Counted from the stretch's first letter, positions 1-7,418 are shown. The stretch: DNA of 17,562 bases from Hyphomicrobiales bacterium (GCA_027489835.1 JAIXZF010000162.1:1-17562); one strand, 5' to 3'. Notes: generated by a model not told the origin, from the sequence alone. A program made the numbers and translations.

Positions 1-1199
1 CCGGCGATGGCCATCTGCGAGGGCTCGCCGCCGCACAGGTCGAGGATGAGCTGCGTGGCAAGGTCGAGCCCGGGGATGCAGAAGGCCGGATCGACGCCGC
101 GCTCGAAGCGATGGCGGGCATCCGAGTTGATGCCGAGGGCGCGGCCGGTCCGGGCCGTGGTCAACGGGTCCCACAGCGCGCTTTCGATCAGCACGTCGGT
201 GGTGCCCTCGTCGCAGCCGGAGGCCTCGCCGCCCATCACGGCGGCAAGGGATTCGACAGCCTTGGCGTCGGCGATCACCACGTTGTCGGGCGTGAAGGCA
301 TAGGACTTGCCGTCGAGCGCGACCATGCTCTCGCCCTCGCGCGCCCTGCGGACGACAAGGTCGCCATGGACCTTGGCCGCATCGAAGACGTGAAGCGGCC
401 GGTTGAGCGCGATGGTCATGAAATTGGTGACGTCGACCAGCGCGTTGATCGGCCTCAGGCCCACCGATTTCAGCCGCGCCTGCAGCCATTCCGGCGAGGG
501 GCCGTTCCTGACGCCGCGCACCAGCCTCAGCGCGAAGGCGGGGCAAAGATGCTCATCGCCCGGCGCGAAATCGAGCGTAACGCCGACGGGGCATGGAAAG
601 CTGCCCTTCACGGGGCGCAGCGGCAGGGGCTTCAGTTCGCCGAGGCCAGCGGCGGCGAGGTCGCGCGCGATGCCGTGGATGCCGAGCGCGTCCGCACGGT
701 TCGGCGTCACAGCGATCTCGATCACCGGATCGGCGAAGCCGGCCCAGGCTGCGTAGGGCGCGCCCACGGGCGCGTCGTCCGGCAGGTCGATGATGCCGTC
801 ATGATCCTCCGAGAGCTGAAGCTCGGCGGCCGAGCACAGCATGCCGTTGGATTCGACGCCGCGGATGACGCCCTTGCCGAGCGTGATGTCCTTGCCGGGA
901 ATGTAGGTGCCGGGGGGCGAGAACACGCTCTTCATGCCGGTGCGGGCATTGGGGGCGCCGCAGACCACCTGAACGGGCGGCTGGCCGCCGCCGACATCGA
1001 CCATGCACACGCGCAGCCGGTCCGCGTTCGGATGCTGCTTCGCCTCGATCACGTAGGCGATGGTGAAGTCGGCCAGCGCCTTGGCCTTGTCCTCGACCGC
1101 CTCGACCTCGAGGCCGATGCGGTTGAGCACCGCGCAGACCTCGTCGGCCGTCGCGATGGTGTCGAGGTGGTCCTTCAGCCAGGAGAGGGTGAATTTCAT
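1..1199 (-). CDS. pheT: Phenylalanine--tRNA ligase beta subunit, N-terminal half (cut by window edge)
   Basis: PheT pairs with PheS in the cytosolic (alpha-beta)2 enzyme that charges tRNA-Phe. From the ATG at 1199 the frame stays open to the window edge, giving 399 codons, about half of the usual ~800. The start is the classic PheT N-terminus (MKFTLSWLKDHL), followed by the EMAP/OB-type tRNA-binding domain (about residues 39-150, with HPNADRLRVC and VVCGAPN). The B3/B4 editing domain follows (INALVDVTNFM, then RPLHVFD), and GINSDARHRFERGVDP near residue 370 leads towards the B5 domain, which lies outside. An AAGGAT ribosome binding site sits inside the end of the upstream gene, whose stop lies three bases before this start, so PheT is probably translated by coupling to that unusual gene. 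Identity is secure; only the C-terminal half is unseen. Confidence 0.97.
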   Translation of the reverse strand, partial: MKFTLSWLKDHLDTIATADEVCAVLNRIGLEVEAVEDKAKALADFTIAYVIEAKQHPNADRLRVCMVDVGGGQPPVQVVCGAPNARTGMKSVFSPPGTYIPGKDITLGKGVIRGVESNGMLCSAAELQLSEDHDGIIDLPDDAPVGAPYAAWAGFADPVIEIAVTPNRADALGIHGIARDLAAAGLGELKPLPLRPVKGSFPCPVGVTLDFAPGDEHLCPAFALRLVRGVRNGPSPEWLQARLKSVGLRPINALVDVTNFMTIALNRPLHVFDAAKVHGDLVVRRAREGESMVALDGKSYAFTPDNVVIADAKAVESLAAVMGGEASGCDEGTTDVLIESALWDPLTTARTGRALGINSDARHRFERGVDPAFCIPGLDLATQLILDLCGGEPSQMAIA

Positions 1200-1202
1200 G
1201 GC

Positions 1203-1751
1203 TTAATCCTTGACACCATTCTTATCAGTAATCGCCTTATTGGTGGGTACCCAAAGGTAGCCCTTCTCGCCCGCGCCACCTCCAGCCCACATCTTCGATT
1301 CAAATGTACTTCGAGCAAAAAATTCAATGCCAAGATTTTCTTTATCAATCATATCTCGATCAGCAACTCGAAAATCAATAATCTTTCCCTGGCGATACGA
1401 ATTAAGGTCTTTCTTTTCATGCAGCGCGATGTAGGCACCAAATCGAAGGCTTTTCTCCACTTCTGAGCGCGCAACTTTCCATGATCCGCTTGTAAATGTT
1501 CCATCAGGCATTACCGTTACGCCGCGATCTAAAGCACAAACAAAGTGGTACCCAGCGACATAGTCTTCAGAATGGCTCGCCTCCCGCTTAATGCGCGGAC
1601 TGTAGGTTGCCTTACGGCGACCTAATTCGGCCTGGCAAACTTCGACGATGCCGTCCGCACCTTTTCGACGAGCGTTTGCGAGCAGAGCCTCTATTTCTCT
1701 TGTAGCCAGCGCTGCAACCCTGGCTTCGTCCCAGAGTGGGGTCTTGATCAT
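1203..1751 (-). CDS. Unknown protein, AT-rich gene inserted between pheS and pheT
   Basis: A 182-residue protein that I do not recognise. Its ATG overlaps the pheS stop in an ATGA arrangement, and its TAA lies three bases before the pheT start, so it sits inside the pheS-pheT operon and is probably co-translated. The N-terminal 50 residues look helical (LLANARRKGADGIVEVCQAE), followed by a more beta-rich part with GSWKVARSEVEKSLRFGAYI, RQGKIIDFRVADRD and a C-terminal GEKGYLWVPT. The beta pattern is faintly like small PUA/EVE-type folds, but that is only a guess. There is no signal peptide or membrane segment. Base use differs sharply from its neighbours: 1321-1560 is about 43% GC by hand count, against 62% or more in pheS, which points to acquisition by transfer. 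The longer in-frame extension upstream runs through pheS in another frame and is not credible. Confidence 0.85.
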   Translation of the reverse strand: MIKTPLWDEARVAALATREIEALLANARRKGADGIVEVCQAELGRRKATYSPRIKREASHSEDYVAGYHFVCALDRGVTVMPDGTFTSGSWKVARSEVEKSLRFGAYIALHEKKDLNSYRQGKIIDFRVADRDMIDKENLGIEFFARSTFESKMWAGGGAGEKGYLWVPTNKAITDKNGVKD

Positions 1752-2830
1752 GACGACAACCCGCCCACCAGCGTCGGGAAGTCCAGCGGCCTGAAGCCGT
1801 AATGCTGGAGCCAGCGCACATCCGCCTCGAAGAAGGGGCGCAGGTCGGGCATGCCGTATTTCAGCATGGCGATGCGGTCGATCCCCATGCCCCAGGCGAA
1901 GCCCTGGTAGACGTCCGGATCGAGCCCGACATTGCGCAGCACGTTGGGGTGGACCATGCCGCAGCCGAGGATTTCCAGCCAGTCGTCGCCCTCGCCGAAG
2001 CGGATTTCGCCGCCTTTGCGCGAGCACTGGATGTCAACCTCCACCGAAGGCTCGGTGAAGGGGAAGAAGCTCGGCCTAAAGCGCATCTTCACGTCCGGCA
2101 CCTCGAAGAAGCTCTTGCAGAATTCCTGCAGGATCCACTTCAGGTGGCCGAGATGCGAGCCCTTGTCGATGACGAGGCCCTCGACCTGATGGAACATCGG
2201 CGTGTGCGTCTGGTCGGAATCGTTCCGGTAGGTGCGGCCCGGGCAGATGACGCGGATGGGCGGCTTGTTGGCCAGCATGGTGCGCACCTGCACGGGGCTG
2301 GTGTGCGTGCGCAGGAGCTTGCGCTGGCCGTCCTTGCCGGGATTGAAGAAGAAAGTGTCGTGCATCTCCCGCGCCGGATGGCCTTCGGGGAAGTTCAGCC
2401 TGGTGAAGTTGAGGTCGTCGCTCTCGATGTCCGGACCTTCCGCGATCGAGAAGCCCATGTCGCCGAAGATGGCGGTGATCTCGTCGATGACCTGGCTGAT
2501 CGGATGGATTCGGCCGCGCGCCTCGGCGCTGTCGCGCACCGGCAGCGACACGTCGATGCGCTCGGAGGCGAGGCGCGAATCAAGCGCGGCCTCGGCCAGG
2601 GCCTCCTTGCGCTGAGCAAGCGCCGACGACACGCGGTCGCGCAGGCCGTTGATGAGCGGCCCCCGCTCCTTGCGCTCCTCGGGCGTCATCGCGCCAAGCG
2701 TCTTGAGAAGGCCAGAAATCGTGCCGGACTTGCCGAGCGCGGCGATGCGCACGGCCTCGATCGCGGCCTCGTCAGGCGCGGCGGCGATCGCGGCGAGCGT
2801 GTCGCGTTCGAGGATGGAAAGGTCGGTCAT
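1748..2830 (-). CDS. pheS: Phenylalanine--tRNA ligase alpha subunit
   Basis: Catalytic subunit of phenylalanyl-tRNA synthetase; it activates Phe with ATP and, with PheT, charges tRNA-Phe. The 360-residue length is normal. An N-terminal coiled-coil arm (about residues 1-90) precedes the class II core. Visible are HPAREMHDTFF (151-161), motif 2 (GRTYRND 198-204 with FHQVEG 213-218), the Phe-pocket segment FFPFTEPSVEVD (255-266) and motif 3 (GFAWGMGIDRIAML 310-323). The protein ends in the family-typical GFRPLDFPTLVGGLSS, so the neighbouring insertion left it intact. The ATG at 2830 begins the expected MTDL... arm. A terminator-like hairpin and U-run end only five bases before the start, suggesting control by attenuation. 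The stop codon overlaps the start of the next gene by four bases. Confidence 0.97.
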   Translation of the reverse strand: MTDLSILERDTLAAIAAAPDEAAIEAVRIAALGKSGTISGLLKTLGAMTPEERKERGPLINGLRDRVSSALAQRKEALAEAALDSRLASERIDVSLPVRDSAEARGRIHPISQVIDEITAIFGDMGFSIAEGPDIESDDLNFTRLNFPEGHPAREMHDTFFFNPGKDGQRKLLRTHTSPVQVRTMLANKPPIRVICPGRTYRNDSDQTHTPMFHQVEGLVIDKGSHLGHLKWILQEFCKSFFEVPDVKMRFRPSFFPFTEPSVEVDIQCSRKGGEIRFGEGDDWLEILGCGMVHPNVLRNVGLDPDVYQGFAWGMGIDRIAMLKYGMPDLRPFFEADVRWLQHYGFRPLDFPTLVGGLSS

Positions 2831-2835
2831 GGCTG

Positions 2836-2868
2836 AAAAAACCGTCGCGGCGTTCGAAAGCGTGACGG
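2836..2868 (-). terminator. Attenuator-like hairpin with U-run immediately before pheS
   Basis: On the minus strand the arms CCGTC (2868-2864) and GACGG (2846-2842) pair. After one A/C mismatch, two more pairs (2862-2861 with 2849-2848) continue the stem, and six T residues follow (2841-2836). The shape is that of an intrinsic terminator, but the U-run ends five bases before the pheS ATG, so every pheS transcript must cross it. A second hairpin lies just upstream (2893-2889 with 2879-2875). Its possible four-base extension (2900-2897 with 2870-2867) would take two bases of the terminator's left arm, which allows a competing fold. pheST is controlled by attenuation in Escherichia coli; here this is inferred from structure only. 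Confidence 0.5.
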
Positions 2869-2935
2869 GTCATAGCGGGAAGATCGCGCCCGCGCCACCC
2901 TCTAGCGCGGCGCAGGCCGGCCGGAGGTCCCGGCG

Positions 2936-3205
2936 TCAGTGGCGCGTCGAAAGCGAGTAGGCCCCGGCCTTGATCTTGGCCGGCAGCGTCTCGGCGAACA
3001 CCGCCGTCGCGTCCTCGCCGTAGATGCCGACCAGATCGCGGAAGGCGGCGAACAGCGCGGCATGGGCCAGGCAATCGCTGTCCAGCCCTTCATGGCGTCC
3101 GGTGGCGAAAGCCTCGTCCACATAGGTGACGGCGATGCGCCGAAGGTCGGCAGCATCCTCGTCGTGGCGGCTCGGATCCGGGGATTCGTTGGTCAGACTG
3201 GACAT
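2936..3205 (-). CDS. Small conserved-looking protein of unknown function
   Basis: An 89-residue acidic protein from the ATG at 3205; a GTG at 3220 would add five residues. I do not recognise a named family. The sequence looks mostly helical, with a conserved-looking core around AHAALFAAFRDLVGIYGED, followed by AETLPAKIKAGAYSL. It has no signal peptide or membrane segment and is probably cytosolic. Codon and base use match the GC-rich chromosome. It lies 105 bases upstream of pheS on the same strand and could share its transcript, although an attenuator-like hairpin separates them. The ribosome binding site is weak for both possible starts. Confidence 0.7.
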   Translation of the reverse strand: MSSLTNESPDPSRHDEDAADLRRIAVTYVDEAFATGRHEGLDSDCLAHAALFAAFRDLVGIYGEDATAVFAETLPAKIKAGAYSLSTRH

Positions 3206-3234
3206 GGGCGCGCAATTCACTCGATGGCCAACTG

Positions 3235-3283
3235 TTAAGGCGTTAACCCTGTGCGCGCCAGCGAACCCTTTAAGGAAGGTTAA
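3235..3283. promoter_or_regulatory. AT-rich promoter region with paired TTAA motifs
   Basis: TTAA occurs four times in two pairs: 3235-3238 with 3243-3246, and 3270-3273 with 3280-3283. This is striking in GC-rich DNA and lies in the gap upstream of the minus-strand small gene and pheS. Paired TTAA half-sites recall the binding motif of the alphaproteobacterial cell-cycle regulator CtrA (TTAA, seven bases, TTAA). The spacers here are four and six bases, so neither pair is an exact match. I call it a likely promoter or operator region and leave the regulator open. Confidence 0.3.
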
Positions 3284-3298
3284 CGGCGGCGCGCAACT

Positions 3299-3307
3299 TG
3301 TGGATAA
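3299..3307 (-). promoter_or_regulatory. Exact DnaA-box 9-mer
   Basis: The minus strand reads TTATCCACA, identical to the consensus DnaA box. It ends one base from the stop codon of the TIGR02301 gene and lies beside the paired TTAA motifs. One exact 9-mer in a window of this size can occur by chance, and no cluster of further boxes is visible, so this is not a replication origin. A DnaA-responsive promoter site is possible. Confidence 0.35.
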
Positions 3308-3748
3308 TCAGCCGCCGAAGCGGCCGGCCAGCCGTCGCGAGAGCTTTTCGCCATCTTCCGACAGCCTCGCCGCCGCCTCCCGGGCCGATGGCGTGCAGGC
3401 GCGGTAGGTGAGCGCGAATCCCCGATAGCCGCGGTTGTAGGCGCCGGCGAGCCGCTCGCGCGCGCCAGGGCTCGTGCCTTCCGCGTCGATCAGCTCGGAC
3501 ATGCGCTGCCGCCACTGGCTGGCCTCGGGCCCGGAGCAGAGCTGCCTCAGCAAGGCGAGGGAGCCGATCGTCTCGGCGAGCCGCAGCAGGTCCGGCTCGT
3601 AGGCCGTGGGCGGCGGCTCAGGTGCGGGGGCGGGCTGGGCCGGCGGCGGCCGCTGAGCCGGCGGGCGCTGGGCCGGTTGCTGCTGCCCGGCGGCGGGACC
3701 CGCCAGCCCAAGGCCGATCGCGAGGCTTGCGGCCAAGGCCCGCTTCAT
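3308..3748 (-). CDS. TIGR02301 family secreted protein
   Basis: A 146-residue protein of the TIGR02301 family, which I know from Rhizobiales genomes and which has no assigned function. It begins with a Sec signal peptide (MKRALAASLAIGLGLAGPAA, probable cleavage near residue 21-22). A Pro/Ala/Gln-rich linker (about 24-50) follows, then the conserved domain: YEPDLLRLAETIGSLALLRQ, a first Cys in LCSG, FNRGYRGF-type (here YNRGYRGFALTYRAC) with a second Cys, and a final helical part. The two Cys residues could form a disulphide in the periplasm. Its ATG overlaps the Nudix stop codon by four bases, so it is translationally coupled to that gene. The longer in-frame extension upstream lies inside the Nudix gene and is rejected. 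Confidence 0.88.
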   Translation of the reverse strand: MKRALAASLAIGLGLAGPAAGQQQPAQRPPAQRPPPAQPAPAPEPPPTAYEPDLLRLAETIGSLALLRQLCSGPEASQWRQRMSELIDAEGTSPGARERLAGAYNRGYRGFALTYRACTPSAREAAARLSEDGEKLSRRLAGRFGG

Positions 3749-4218
3749 CGCGCCTTCACCCAGATGGCATGGGCGGCGCGCAGCACGTCGCCGAGCTGGC
3801 GCGTGGTGGGCACGCCGCCGAGATCGAACGGATCGGCCCACATCACCGCGCCCGCCTCCGGCCCCGGACGCGGCTCGCCGCCGGTCCATGCGCCGACGAA
3901 GGATGCCACCACGAAATGATGGCTGACCCGTCCCTCGCCATCCCGGTGGATGATCTCGACGTGGCGGTTGAAGCCGATCAGGCGCGCTTCGACCGCAACC
4001 TCCTCGCCGAGTTCCCGCAGCGCCGCTTCTTCGAGCGTCTCGCCCGCCTCGACCTTGCCGCCCGGCAGAGACCACAGATCGGCGGCCGGCGGGGCGGTGC
4101 GGGTCGCGAGCAGCACGCGGCCATCCTCACGGAAAACGGCAATGGAGGCCGCCAGCACCGGGCGCGCGGCCGCCCGCGCCGAGGCGGGAAAGGAAATGAC
4201 GCGCAGGCCTTCGCTCAT
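3745..4218 (-). CDS. Nudix hydrolase
   Basis: A 157-residue Nudix pyrophosphohydrolase, which cleaves a nucleoside diphosphate linked to some other group; the substrate cannot be named. The Nudix box spans residues 54-76: G54, E60, then R68-E69-L70 and E72-E73, which supply the metal-binding glutamates. Its one departure from the consensus is Ala75 where Gly is usual. The N-terminal beta strand (AASIAVFREDGRVLLATR) and LWSLPGGK before the box are typical. GGKVEAGE resembles MutT/ADP-ribose-type members. An AGGAAC/GGAAC site precedes the ATG. It is 43 bases downstream of the dehydrogenase and overlaps the following TIGR02301 gene by four bases, so all are likely co-transcribed. Confidence 0.92.
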   Translation of the reverse strand: MSEGLRVISFPASARAAARPVLAASIAVFREDGRVLLATRTAPPAADLWSLPGGKVEAGETLEEAALRELGEEVAVEARLIGFNRHVEIIHRDGEGRVSHHFVVASFVGAWTGGEPRPGPEAGAVMWADPFDLGGVPTTRQLGDVLRAAHAIWVKAR

Positions 4219-4261
4219 GACGTTCCGTTCCTGGCCGTCAGCCCTGCGGCGCGGGCAGCGC

Positions 4262-5056
4262 TCAGACGTGCTGGCCGCCGTTGATGTGCAGCTCAGCTCC
4301 GGTCACGTACGACGAGGCGTCGGTGCACAGGAAGTAGATCGCCTTGGCGACCTCCTCGGTCTTGCCGAGGCGCCGCATGGGCAAGCGCTCGACGATCTTG
4401 TCGGTGCCGGGCGACAGGATGGAGGTGTCGATCTCGCCCGGCGAGATGGAGTTCACGCGGATGCCGTGAGGGCCGAAATCGGAGGCCATCTCGCGCGTCA
4501 GCGAGGCGAGAGCCGCCTTCGAGGTAGCGTAGGCCGCGCCGGCGAATGGATGCACCTGGGTGCCGGCGATCGAGGTGACGTTGACGATGGCGCCGCCGCC
4601 GGCCTTCAGCTCCTTGAACAGGCCGCGCGCCAGCATGATCGGCGCGAAGAAGTTGACCTGGAACACCCGGCTCCAGTCGTTGAAGGAGGTGTCGGCCGCG
4701 CCCAGCCGCGCCCCGCCAGGCCCCTTGGGCGAGATGCCGGCATTGTTCACCAGCGCATTGAGCTTGCCGCCCTCGACCTCGAGCCTGCGCCTGATCTCGC
4801 CGATGCCGCGCTCGGTGTCGACCGGGTCGGCAAGATCGATCTGGACATGGTCGTCGGCGCCCGACGGCCAGGGGCATTTGTCCGAAAACGCCTGCCGCGA
4901 GCATGACAGGATGCGCCAGCCCGCCATGGCGAACTGCATGACGGTGGCGTGCCCGATCCCGCGCGAGGCGCCGGTCAGCAGCATCACAGGCCGCTTGCCC
5001 GCCTCGGTCTTCGGGAAGTCGAATTTCGGCATGGCCATCGGGGGCGCCTGTCTCAT
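4262..5056 (-). CDS. Short-chain dehydrogenase/reductase (SDR) family oxidoreductase
   Basis: A classical SDR with a Rossmann fold that uses NAD(P)H on an unknown alcohol or carbonyl substrate. Counting from the ATG at 5056 (264 residues), TGASRGIG (28-35) is the cofactor loop, DL at 74-75 contacts adenine and NNAG is at 104-107. The catalytic set is Ser162, Tyr176 and Lys180 (YATSK), followed by SPGEIDT, which is typical of the substrate loop. The protein ends in GAELHINGGQHV as FabG-like members do. Start choice is uncertain: a TTG at 5062 and ATGs at 5038 and 5032 are also in frame, and no site has a strong ribosome binding sequence. It lies 48 bases downstream of pdxH on the same strand, probably in one operon; a role in vitamin B6 metabolism is not shown. 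Confidence 0.92.
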   Translation of the reverse strand: MRQAPPMAMPKFDFPKTEAGKRPVMLLTGASRGIGHATVMQFAMAGWRILSCSRQAFSDKCPWPSGADDHVQIDLADPVDTERGIGEIRRRLEVEGGKLNALVNNAGISPKGPGGARLGAADTSFNDWSRVFQVNFFAPIMLARGLFKELKAGGGAIVNVTSIAGTQVHPFAGAAYATSKAALASLTREMASDFGPHGIRVNSISPGEIDTSILSPGTDKIVERLPMRRLGKTEEVAKAIYFLCTDASSYVTGAELHINGGQHV

Positions 5057-5104
5057 GGTCAAAATCGAGCGATGGTGGGACGGTGCGAACGGGGATGGGC
5101 CAGA

Positions 5105-5707
5105 CTAGGGATAGAGCCTCAGCCTCGTCCAGTCCGCGGAGCCGTCGCCGCGGCGAAAAACGACGCGGTCGTGCAGGCGGAAGGCCCCGTCCTTCCAGAA
5201 TTCCATCGAAGTGGGCATGATTCGGAAGCCGGTCCAGTGCGGTGGGCGCGGAATCTGCCCCACGCCGAAGCGCAGCGCCTGCGCCGCCACCGCCTTCTCA
5301 AGAGCGAAGCGGCTCTCCAGCGGGCGCGACTGCTGGCTTGCCCAGGCGCCGATCCGGCTGTCGCGGGGTCGCGACTGGAAGTAGGCGTCGGCCTCCTCGT
5401 CCGTCACGCGCTCGACCGGGCCGCGGATCCGGATCTGGCGGCGCAGCGACTTCCAGTGGAACAGCGCCGCGGCCTTGCCCGACGCGAGCAGCTCCTCGCC
5501 CTTCCGGCTCTCGGTGTTGGTGTAGAACACGAAGCCGCGCTCATCCTTGCCCTTGAGCAGCACCATGCGGACGTTGGGCATGCCCTCCGCGTCAACGGTC
5601 GAGAGCGCCATCGCGTTGGGATCGTTGGGCTCGCTCGCCTTGGCCTCGTCCATCCAGGCGTCGAACAGGGCAAAGGGCTCGCCGGCTTCTGTGAAGTCAC
5701 CCGTCAT
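5105..5707 (-). CDS. pdxH: Pyridoxine/pyridoxamine 5'-phosphate oxidase
   Basis: An FMN enzyme that oxidises pyridoxine or pyridoxamine 5'-phosphate to pyridoxal 5'-phosphate, the last step of vitamin B6 synthesis and salvage. The 200-residue length is normal. Visible are NVRMVLLKG (45-53) and FYTNTESRKG (61-70), which hold FMN and substrate phosphate, LFHWKSLRRQIRIRG (82-96), and SRPRDSRIGAWASQQS (112-127). The C-terminal signature ends WTRLRLYP, with the arginines that contact substrate. A GGAAG ribosome binding site sits about seven bases before the ATG at 5707 and decides the start. It is the first gene of the leftward run with the SDR, Nudix and TIGR02301 genes, and is divergent from the surface-protein gene across 112 bases that must hold both promoters. 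Confidence 0.96.
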   Translation of the reverse strand: MTGDFTEAGEPFALFDAWMDEAKASEPNDPNAMALSTVDAEGMPNVRMVLLKGKDERGFVFYTNTESRKGEELLASGKAAALFHWKSLRRQIRIRGPVERVTDEEADAYFQSRPRDSRIGAWASQQSRPLESRFALEKAVAAQALRFGVGQIPRPPHWTGFRIMPTSMEFWKDGAFRLHDRVVFRRGDGSADWTRLRLYP

Positions 5708-5819
5708 TAACGCTTCCGATGTCTTATGTGGCTCGTTGTGTCTGTTCTTATCGAGTGCTGACGTGTCGGGCCAGAGCCATGGTGAAAGCTGCAGACGCGC
5801 CTCGCCCTTCCGGTCGCGC

Positions 5820-6278
5820 ATGGCCGCGGGCTTCTTCGCAGGGCTGGCCGGGCTAGGCGCCGGCGGCTGCTCGATCACCATGCCGATGCTGCCGCTGCGC
5901 ACGGCGGCCGAGCCGGAACCGGTCATGACCACGGCCTCCATCGGACCCGCCTCCCCTGCCACGGCGCGCAAGCCCGGCGCGCAGCTGTCGGACCAGCTCG
6001 GCCCCGAGGACATCCGCCGCGCGAACGGCGCGATGGCGCTCGCGCTGGACCCCCAAGGCAACGGCTCGCCCGTCGGATGGGACAACGCCGAAAGCCGCTC
6101 CAGCGGCCGGTTCACGCCCGTAGGCGGCCCCTTCCTCAAGGAGGACGAGGTCTGCCGCGCCTTTCTCGCCAGCTTCACGACGCTGATGGACAAGCAGGCG
6201 CTGCAGGGCACCGCGTGCCGGCCCTCGGGCGGGGAATGGGCGATCCGTGAACTCAAGCCTTGGAAGCAGCCAGGCTGA
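5820..6278 (+). CDS. RT0821/Lpp0805 family surface protein
   Basis: A 152-residue member of the RT0821/Lpp0805 surface protein family, small envelope proteins of unknown role common in alphaproteobacteria. The N-terminus is hydrophobic and ends in LGAGGC with Cys17, a possible but non-ideal lipobox, so it may be a lipoprotein. The conserved C-terminal half has DNAESRSSGRFTPVG, then Cys residues in EVCRAF and GTACRPSGGEWAI, a pair likely to form a disulphide. From the ATG at 5820 the signal lacks basic residues. A GTG at 5763 would add 19 residues with several arginines, so the start is not settled, and neither has a good ribosome binding site. It is divergent from pdxH and 104 bases before the DnaJ gene. 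Confidence 0.85.
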   Translation: MAAGFFAGLAGLGAGGCSITMPMLPLRTAAEPEPVMTTASIGPASPATARKPGAQLSDQLGPEDIRRANGAMALALDPQGNGSPVGWDNAESRSSGRFTPVGGPFLKEDEVCRAFLASFTTLMDKQALQGTACRPSGGEWAIRELKPWKQPG

Positions 6279-6382
6279 AGACCGGCGCTTCGCGGCTATC
6301 GGCGTGTTGCATTTTGGCGACACTCCGCCCACCTTAGGGGTGATCTGACATTTTCCCGTTTTTCCAGGAGACGTGCTGTTCC

Positions 6383-7297
6383 ATGCGCGATCCCTACACA
6401 GTGCTCGGCGTCGCCAAATCAGCGAGCGAGGCCGAGGTGAAGAAAGCCTTCCGCCGGCTTGCGAAGGAACATCACCCCGACCGCAACGCCAACGATCCGA
6501 AGGCCAAGGAGCGTTTCGCCGAACTGAACGGCGCCTACGAGATCGTGGGCGACCCGACGAAGCGCGCGCAGTTCGACCGCGGCGAGATCGGCGCCGACGG
6601 AAAGCCTCGCTTCCAGGGCTTCGAGAGCTACGGACCCGGCAGGGATGCGCGGCGCGACCGATTCGAGTTCGGCGGCGACGCCTTCTCGGGACGCGGCGGC
6701 TTCAACCCGTCCGACATGTTCTCCGACCTGTTCGCCGACGCCATGCGCCGAGGCGGCCCCGGCGGCGGCATGGGCGGGATGGGCGGGCGCGATCATCCGC
6801 GCGGCTCCGACATCGAGGTGGAGATGACCGTGACGCTCGCGGACATCGTCAGCGGGGCCAAGAAGCGCCTGAAGCTGCCCACCGGCCGCGAGGTCGAGGT
6901 CGGCGTGCCGCCCTCGGTCACGGATGGCAAGGTGATTCGCCTCAAGGGCATCGGACATCCCAGCCCGTTCTCTGGCGAGCCCGGGGACGTGCTGCTCACC
7001 ATGAGGGTCAGCGTCGATCCGCGCTTCACCGTCGAGGGCAAGGATCTCAGGACGCGCTTCGCGCTGCGGCTGGAGGATGCCGTGCTCGGCGGCGCCGTGC
7101 GCGTGCCCACGCTGCAGGGCGAGGTCGAGATGCGGGTGCCGCCGATGACGAGCTCGGGCAAATCCTTCCGCCTGCGCGGCAAGGGGCTGCCGGGCGACTC
7201 CAGCCAGCCGGCCGGCGACCTTTACGCCGTGGCCGAGATCACGCTGCCGGCGGAGGACGAGGAGCTTTCGGCGCTGATGCGCCGGCGTCGGGGCTGA
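6383..7297 (+). CDS. DnaJ-family co-chaperone without zinc finger (CbpA-like)
   Basis: A 304-residue Hsp40 protein that stimulates the ATPase of an Hsp70 (DnaK-type) partner and delivers client proteins. A J domain (about 1-67) carries the essential HPD at 31-33. A Gly/Phe-rich stretch follows (about 75-140, with GGMGGMGG), then two beta-sandwich client-binding domains: IEVEMTVTLADIVSGAKKRL starts the first, and DAVLGGAVRVPTLQG with RLRGKGLPG marks the second. The four CxxCxGxG repeats of true DnaJ are absent, so it is type II and resembles CbpA/DjlA-type proteins. An AGGAG site lies 12 bases before the ATG, somewhat far. No heat-shock promoter was recognised. It precedes fabI, which has its own promoter. 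Confidence 0.95.
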   Translation: MRDPYTVLGVAKSASEAEVKKAFRRLAKEHHPDRNANDPKAKERFAELNGAYEIVGDPTKRAQFDRGEIGADGKPRFQGFESYGPGRDARRDRFEFGGDAFSGRGGFNPSDMFSDLFADAMRRGGPGGGMGGMGGRDHPRGSDIEVEMTVTLADIVSGAKKRLKLPTGREVEVGVPPSVTDGKVIRLKGIGHPSPFSGEPGDVLLTMRVSVDPRFTVEGKDLRTRFALRLEDAVLGGAVRVPTLQGEVEMRVPPMTSSGKSFRLRGKGLPGDSSQPAGDLYAVAEITLPAEDEELSALMRRRRG

Positions 7298-7343
7298 CGG
7301 GCGCAAAAGCTGGGCATCGCCAGACGCGGCTGGAAGTCTTGTC

Positions 7344-7372
7344 TTGTCGCGCCGCAAGCCCGCAGCTATGAG
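7344..7372 (+). promoter_or_regulatory. Predicted promoter of fabI
   Basis: TTGTCG (7344-7349) and TATGAG (7367-7372) are separated by 17 bases, a good match to the housekeeping -35/-10 spacing. Transcription would begin near 7379. This places the in-frame ATG at 7368 inside the -10 element and supports the ATG at 7419 as the fabI start. Confidence 0.5.
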
Positions 7373-7418
7373 CCTGATGGGCGCTGATTGTTTACAGCTA
7401 AACCAACGGACGCGGGCG

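Noticed and set aside
111..1466. 451-codon plus-strand frame over pheT
   Set aside because: The minus strand here encodes an unmistakable PheT N-terminus, and this frame has no domain and runs into the AT-rich insert.
1802..2836. 344-codon plus-strand frame over pheS
   Set aside because: It is the antisense of pheS, whose class II synthetase motifs are complete.
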